Below are positions 57,946 to 64,000 of a DNA stretch of 64,000 nucleotides, piece after piece (within the stretch, counting starts at the first letter, position 1; every line of letters begins with the position of its first letter). The DNA lies in NCBI GenBank assembly GCA_036971715.1, contig JAVHJL010000001.1, positions 1,426,001 to 1,490,000 on the forward strand. Direction: 5' to 3'. The position numbers and the translations under genes are program-made. The notes under the pieces were generated by a model. It was not told the DNA's origin, searched no databases, and saw nothing but the letters and a program-made list of their open reading frames with translations. This DNA comes from Arthrobotrys musiformis (Eukaryota > Ascomycota > Orbiliomycetes > Orbiliales > Orbiliaceae).

Positions 57946-60900
57946 CATATGTGAAAGGGTGGGTGGTGGGCCGGTGGGCGACGGTCCTTTGGGTGATCGA
58001 AAAGGGTTATGGGCTCTCTTGGCTCGGTTCGGTTGGATCAGACCCTCAGGCCTCGAAAAGCAAAACCACGGTGCCGCTAATACCACGATGGTACTTAGTT
58101 TGGTGCATAGTTACATATGCACATACAGTGTACATATCTTAGCACATACACATCTGAAGAGATGTATGTGTAGGTATGTAGCTACAACTTTCTGCATGAT
58201 TGGCAACTAGTTAGTCGACCTGTTCCAGGACGTCGAGTCGGCCTCTTAGTGCTCGATGGAATCCCTGTCCCCACCGCTAAAGCTGTGTGATCTGGTGGAA
58301 GTCGAAGGCGAATCTAGGAAAGACCGTTTTCTTGGACTGCATTGCCAATCGAATCTATCAAGAAACCGGTGCTTACCTGTTATCTTCTCGACCAGGGTGA
58401 GGAAAAAGGAACGATTGATCCCGTGGATATATAAAAGAGCGAGAGGCGGAGAGGCGGTTTGCATTTTATTTGCCTCTCCGGTGCAAATGCATCGAAATGC
58501 ATACATGTTTGTATGTAAGGTCCATCACAAGGTTGTACATCCGCGAAGGTTTCCAGAGGTACCCTTTCTCTTTCACCACTCAGGCCCACACTAGGTATGT
58601 CTCCGTTAATTAGCACCCTTCTATTAAAATATTCGGTAGGCCGTGTCCCTGGCAATCTTGCCGCACCTCTAAATAATGTGTCCACCGAGCGAACAGAAGT
58701 GAAGAAGGGGTTAGGAGGAAGGATCCTATAGCTATAGCTAACCGGGATTGAAATGTGTTCTCGCTAACCGCCATACCGAATTGGGTCCTTGTATCACATA
58801 GAACCCTTGATGATGGACATAAACCTACCCGACTCGAAATAGTAGGGACATAAACCCGTTGCTATAGGTGGTCCTCTCCACTCAGAGCATGGGCCTTCTT
58901 GCTTAAGGGAGAATGGAAATTCTACGCCAGGGACCCTGAAGGTCCTGGATATCCTTGCCACCGGTCTCTTCGAATCCACTGTGTAAGTCTATTGTCGGAT
59001 CACTGTTCTGAAAATGCAATGCAATCATGCATGCATTCGTTCAGGGCCCTACCCATGCGAAAACGACGCAATGTCGCACACGCACCGGCCAAATACGTTC
59101 AGGCCAGCTAAGTAAGTATGTAGTTGGGACGGGGGAGCCATCAAAAGCAGTTCGTCGCTTTTTCGTAGTCGTGGGAGCGGGATATAGCTTCAGATCTTTT
59201 CAGCCGAAATCAGTCCTAACTAGGTGCAGGCGGTCCCGCGTCTGTACGCAGAATACTACATAGTGGTAGTGCCTATCGTGCGATATGCAATTTGCGCAAT
59301 TACATTGATTGGCTTGAGATTGCGCCTGCAAGCCTTTCGGTAGATTGTGGTCTGACAAAACTCAGAGCCCGGTTCGTGGGCGTCCAGCTCTCAGGTTCGA
59401 GGCTTTCTTGGCTTCGAAGACAGTTCGCGCTAACCCCAGGAATGAATCGATGATATGATCCTGGTGAAACCGACAGCCGAACCGGCGCCGTTGGGACTTG
59501 ATATCCGACCCACATCGATTGTCTTCAATAAGGTTGTCGAGGCTTCGTGGCCTGGATTGGCTGGGACCCGACCTGGGGGATCCAATGCATGTTCGGGTGC
59601 GACGTTCTCAAATCCGAACCAAGCCAGATAGCATCGCATCGTCAAGGTGCGGTTTGGATAACCCAGGTATCCATACCCATACACAGGGACGATTTCTAAA
59701 TATTGACCCAGCTGGAGCATAACGAGAATGCTATTGCGAGACTAGCAACGCCATCAAGAACCAAGTCCCAAACCAGATTTTGATTTTCAATCACAACCTT
59801 TGACGTCAAGCCTAAAACAGTGGCCCGGTTTCCTGTGAGGGAAGGAGGTCGGCGAAAGTGAAGATTTTTCTGCCCTAGTTAGCTAGCTTGCTTCGTTAGT
59901 GTCGCTTGTGGGAAATAACCAGGATCTAGCGTACTAACTACAATGATAATAAGTAACCCGGGGTCCATGCCCATGTTTGTTACAGAAGCTTGGAAGAGGC
60001 CCGTGGAGATGTGGGTGGCTTCCGGCCTCACTTCCTCACAACGCCGACGCACCCTCACACACCCTTGGCAGAGTGTGCACAGCCTTACCGCACAGCCAGA
60101 GCAATGTCACCTCATCCACCTCACGACGGCACCTAGTCCTTTAGCGGTTTAGCTCATGCGCCTCACGACCAGCATCTAGGATCAGATGGAAAAATTTTTC
60201 GCCTCGTCACTTTTCGTACGTAGCTAGAGTTGCTAGCTCGGGCAGGCTCTGAACGTGGGCAACCCCTTCAGACGCGCGCATCTTGCAAGCTTGTTGAACT
60301 TTATCATGCATATCGATTCTAGCGTCGATACCAAAATCTTACTCGGATAATTCTGACCGAGTCTGTATCTCGTTGCGAGTCAGCCGTTTCATAGAACGAG
60401 ACGAAAAGGCTCGTATCAATGAAATCGATTTCTGGCACTAGCTACTCGGTGTGAACTTTCTTCTTTCCCCGCCGACCAGACTAACAAGCGAGAAAGATAG
60501 AGCTAATGCATCTTCGCCAACCCATGGAGCAATGTTTCGCATGGCTCAATGCTCCATTGTGCGGCTCTCTGTGCCCCGTCATTTTTTTTTCTCCGGGTTT
60601 TTACCTGGAATTCGCACCATGGTACCAGCTTCGAATCAAAAAAGCCAAGGCAGGAAATTTGATGTGCGAACTCCGGTACCTGCATACGAGAGACATGTGT
60701 CTCATGTCACTCTTCTACAATCTGGGACAAAAAAGCGGTGGAGATGAGAGACAGCTCCACCCATTGTTCCCTGTCCGAGAATACGTCCCATGTGCACATA
60801 CGTATGAGGCATGACGACAATGAAGTGTGGTCACATTTCCACGACTTGGGCTCTCTTCGAAGATTGGAATTATGGGATGAGAAAAAAGGTATTTCGTAGC

Positions 60901-63900
60901 CAGCACGAAGACCTTCTCCTAGCCACCCTTAGCACGTCGCCAGGGCATCCAATCACTGGAGCCGTTCACCTTCGGAATGGGTAACGAATATCCGAAATCT
61001 GCATAACTAGCAGCAAATCTTATGATATTAATATGCGGACTATACTGGAGCAATATCCATCCAGACACGCTGGCGCACTAGTTTCGAGAAAAAAGGCGGG
61101 CAACTGCACATGTGGTACAGCACGGACGCCTATCGGCCGGGCCACCCACATCATGTCATTCCAAAGAATCTTGATGCCATGTGCGAGTGTTTTTGGCGTC
61201 TCGGAATGTCAAAGCATGTACACACATATACACGTTGGATCAAACCTTATCCCTCTAAATTCCGGTTCCTGATAATGCAATGCAATTGATTGTTCAACCA
61301 TCATAAGCGATGGTAGCCTGGAGCAAACTATTATCAAATCGAATGAACCAAATATAAATCGGTTCGCAATTCTATGAATCCAAGCTGCGATGCAGTATCA
61401 CGTTGGTCGCCGTATCGCTCGGGTGAATTAAATGATCCTAGAAAAACCCGGAGACGTCTAGGCGATATTTGCTTTTGAAGCGCCCACACAAGCCTCAAAG
61501 TGCAAGCCATACATTTGGCAAGAGTTTCATGTCAATTCTGTGGCTTGATGACGGCCACTAAACCAGCCACTAGACCCGGTCGTTTCATCTTGACAACGAG
61601 CACTAACGCTTGAACTGGTAATTTACGCCAACGCATATCCCAGAATAGATCATGTTGCAAATTTTCTGAAACGACAAATCTGCACTTTACCCCTTTAGGC
61701 AAGTTTCCTCTTTAAATCAACTCCTAGAAACCTTGCATATCCGCGGCACCAGCACAAAAAGGTAACACGCACCCCAACCCATTCGTTTGTGGCTTTGCAA
61801 ATTGATGTCACAATTAATTCGATATAAAAAATTTTTGCGAAGGAGTTCTCCATGCTTCCTGACCTTGCATCTCCAGACGAAACTATTGTCCGAACCAGCA
61901 TGCAGGAATACCTAGCTCATGACACTTGGACAATCCTAGAGCTGGATCGTTAGCTTTCTTCCAAGCCAGGGCTCAAGCCACCTGCATATCGTTCCGCCTG
62001 CACGAATCGCAAAATGGTTCCTGGGAGGGATGAACTGTGATCATATGAACACCCCGGAATGGATACATCCATGTCGGATAGTTAATCTTCTCATATACTT
62101 GCTTCTTCTTCTTCATCTTCATTCGCTTCTGCTTGCTAGAGTGCAATCTATTAGTGCATCCCATGTGCGCCTTCGCCAAAACAACCGTGTCGGGACGAAG
62201 CTATCATAGAGTTCACGACGCACGAATCGGTAAGTGCATCACGAATATACGTAAGTTAACCCTGTACATCTGCCCTCGGGCCCTTTTCAGAACTTAGTCT
62301 TCCGGATATGTGTATCCGACTGCATCCATACCATGCATGCTATTGCAGCACTGCACTAAAGTCACCGTATGCAATTGCATCCTTCTCTCCAGTGGTCCCT
62401 ATCCATCTATACTATTGGGCCATGGGAGTGGAGACTTTGATTCACATTCTGATGACCCGTTCGCAGACCATGGTATGCAATCTCATGTCCCTTCGGGAAA
62501 TTTGGCCTATCCTCTTCGGAAGAACTTCCTTCACGGCGCTAAAGCTTGCAGTCACTCCTTATCGAAGCTATGCTCATGTGAATATGCAACCATGCCCATC
62601 CCTCTCCATCCCCTCCTCATAGAGGCTAATTCAAAGCATGTAACTCGACGATTCGGTAAGTCTCATTCTGAGTTAAACATCTTCATTACTTTCTCGTGGC
62701 CCACTCCATGGGTTTAAACTTAATTTCTCGTATCGAAATCGATTTTCTGTCTCATTCCTTCCTCTACACCCCCCTACTTCATGTATCTCTACCAACTTAA
62801 TTCTCGGCCCTTATATCTTCGGAAATTCTAAGACATATATGCGAACAAGCTGCATGTTTAATAGCCCCTAGCTTTCAAAAAGGCTGGTGTTGGCTTTATA
62901 CTTCCTTGTTACTCTTGAATAATCCCTGTGCACATCTCGATGATGTAAGGTCGTTGAATACCACACGGTCCATTCTCGCTAGCCCAATCCGCTTTTACCA
63001 GAGGGATCCCCGGCCGAATAAACGCTCGCCTCATGCTTTAGCCTCTCCTAGCCGTAAGTATAAGCGGAATTTCTGCGCTGGTACCTTGGTGGCTAGTCGT
63101 GCCCATAGCCTGTCTACCCAACCATCCCATCACACATGTCCTATACCTACCTAGGCATAAGAGGATGGAGGGCGTCCCTAAACCGGTTTCTTTCCCGATG
63201 AAGGTAATACTATGAGAACATTTTATCCTGATATTTTTCTATCACAAAGTTGAATACGTTGTTGTTCAGTTACTTTCTTTTTCGTCGATATGCACTTACC
63301 GGATCCAAGCTACGGCTAACCGTGGATGTCGAAGTTTTTCTTGGATCTCCTCATCCAAGGCACTGGCACCAAGGCAAAACTTTGTTTTCCTCATTGGCAT
63401 CGTCATCATCATCGTTATTACAACGTTAGGGTTCGTTCTACTAGATGGTAATGATTTGATATATGTCACTTTGGTGATACAACTCGGACACCAGCTCTGA
63501 TACCCGGTTTACTTAAATTTCTTCTTTAAAGATCCACGGGAAAGAAAGTTTATCGCGCATTACGCTTTGGATTAAGCCAAGTAGAGCATAGTCACCATTG
63601 GAAAACTTCTACGGCCCTGGATAGCAGGAAGTTCCAGTCCGGTCTCCGGGCATTCGAATAATTTCCATTCCACATGGCCCGCGTATCCCCTCGAGCGTCC
63701 CCACAACTTTCCTTCCAGGGAAGCCCTTTTCCCAAACCCTTGCCGTTGTCTACATGCCGCCCGGTACTCAGAAGTATCCTAACAGGTGGCAATTAACACT
63801 GTTGTCCTCCCGTGGCCGTCATGCATCGTCGATCCTATAACCCCCCATATACGTCTACCTATTCCTCATCCATAAGTACATCCAGTTATATTTCAAATAC

Positions 63901-64000
63901 CCACCAAAATTTGTGCCCACACTCCACTGAACCGTTAGTCTAATCCAGCCCCGATCATTTTTGAGCTCTTCAAGTCGTTCAATCCCTTAGTCCATGGTTT

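Larger units (their letters stand above)
52361..64000. other. 11.6 kb region without recognisable genes
   Basis: The first 350 bp (to 52711) stay in frame with the zinc-finger ORF and may be leader or an upstream coding exon. Beyond, no frame on either strand resembled a known protein, and none could be joined by splice sites into a longer one. The sequence contains poly-A runs (53343-53366, 53750-53780), A-rich and GA-rich stretches, TACA microsatellites (57892-57945), and a T-rich area at 56855-56900. The final 5 kb looks more balanced in composition. I saw no transposase, reverse transcriptase or terminal repeats. Confidence 0.55.

Noticed and set aside
59430..59720. 96-codon minus-strand frame
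   Set aside because: No recognisable domain and no extension through splice sites.
58480..62500. Many ATGCAAT/TGCAT motifs as possible protein-binding sites
   Set aside because: Scattered, with no regular spacing or adjacent gene; not distinguishable from background by eye.
1..64000. CRISPR array, rRNA genes, intact transposons
   Set aside because: No regularly spaced repeats, no rRNA-like sequence and no transposase or reverse-transcriptase motifs were found on either strand.

Overview
The window reads as nuclear DNA of a filamentous ascomycete (probably Pezizomycotina; I cannot assign a class). The reasons are many short spliceosomal introns (mostly about 50-75 nt, with CTAAC or CTGAC-type branch sites) and fungal hallmark genes: the ERMES subunit Mmm1, a CENP-A of the fungal RWQSQ/GGLG type, a 2EXR-type protein and an AZF1-like zinc-finger factor. 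No rRNA, tRNA, CRISPR array or intact mobile element could be supported. Gene models below were assembled by eye from splice sites and family conservation; where exon lengths are given, they sum to an open frame.

Region 1 (1-21.3 kb) is gene dense, with 13 genes, many in divergent pairs: the 3' end of a membrane protein gene; HUS1 (-) and MMM1 (+); APS kinase (-); VPS68 (-) and the U4/U6.U5 snRNP 27 kDa protein (+); glucosidase I (+); an MMTAG2-like RS protein (-) and CENP-A (+); CBP80/NCBP1 (-) and URM1 (+); a short-chain dehydrogenase (-) and TOM40 (+). Jobs covered are checkpoint clamp, ER-mitochondria tethering, mitochondrial import, sulfate assimilation, splicing and cap binding, N-glycan trimming, tRNA thiolation and centromere identity. 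These are unlinked housekeeping roles, not a pathway cluster.

Region 2 (21.3-52.4 kb) is sparse. A 9.6 kb stretch with no recognisable gene, full of poly-T and pyrimidine tracts, precedes a GSK-3 family kinase (30.9-32.7 kb). After a 3.5 kb gap come a 2EXR-type protein, an F-box protein with a WD40-like body, the cohesin loader MAU2/SCC4, a folate/FAD-type mitochondrial carrier with unusually large introns, and a convergent AZF1-like C2H2 factor with Q/N-rich repeats.

Region 3 (52.7-64 kb) is an 11 kb stretch in which I recognise no gene, only homopolymers and microsatellites.

The most interesting points are the extended loop 1 of CENP-A, the motif-dense CENP-A/MMTAG2 promoter (MluI boxes, 8-bp tandem repeats, CCAAT boxes), the 1.27 kb terminal intron of the carrier, a GC-AG intron within a zinc finger, an 18-nt exon in MAU2, and the Asn/Leu/Gln repeat array of the zinc-finger protein. 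I did not find a convincing novel multi-gene system.
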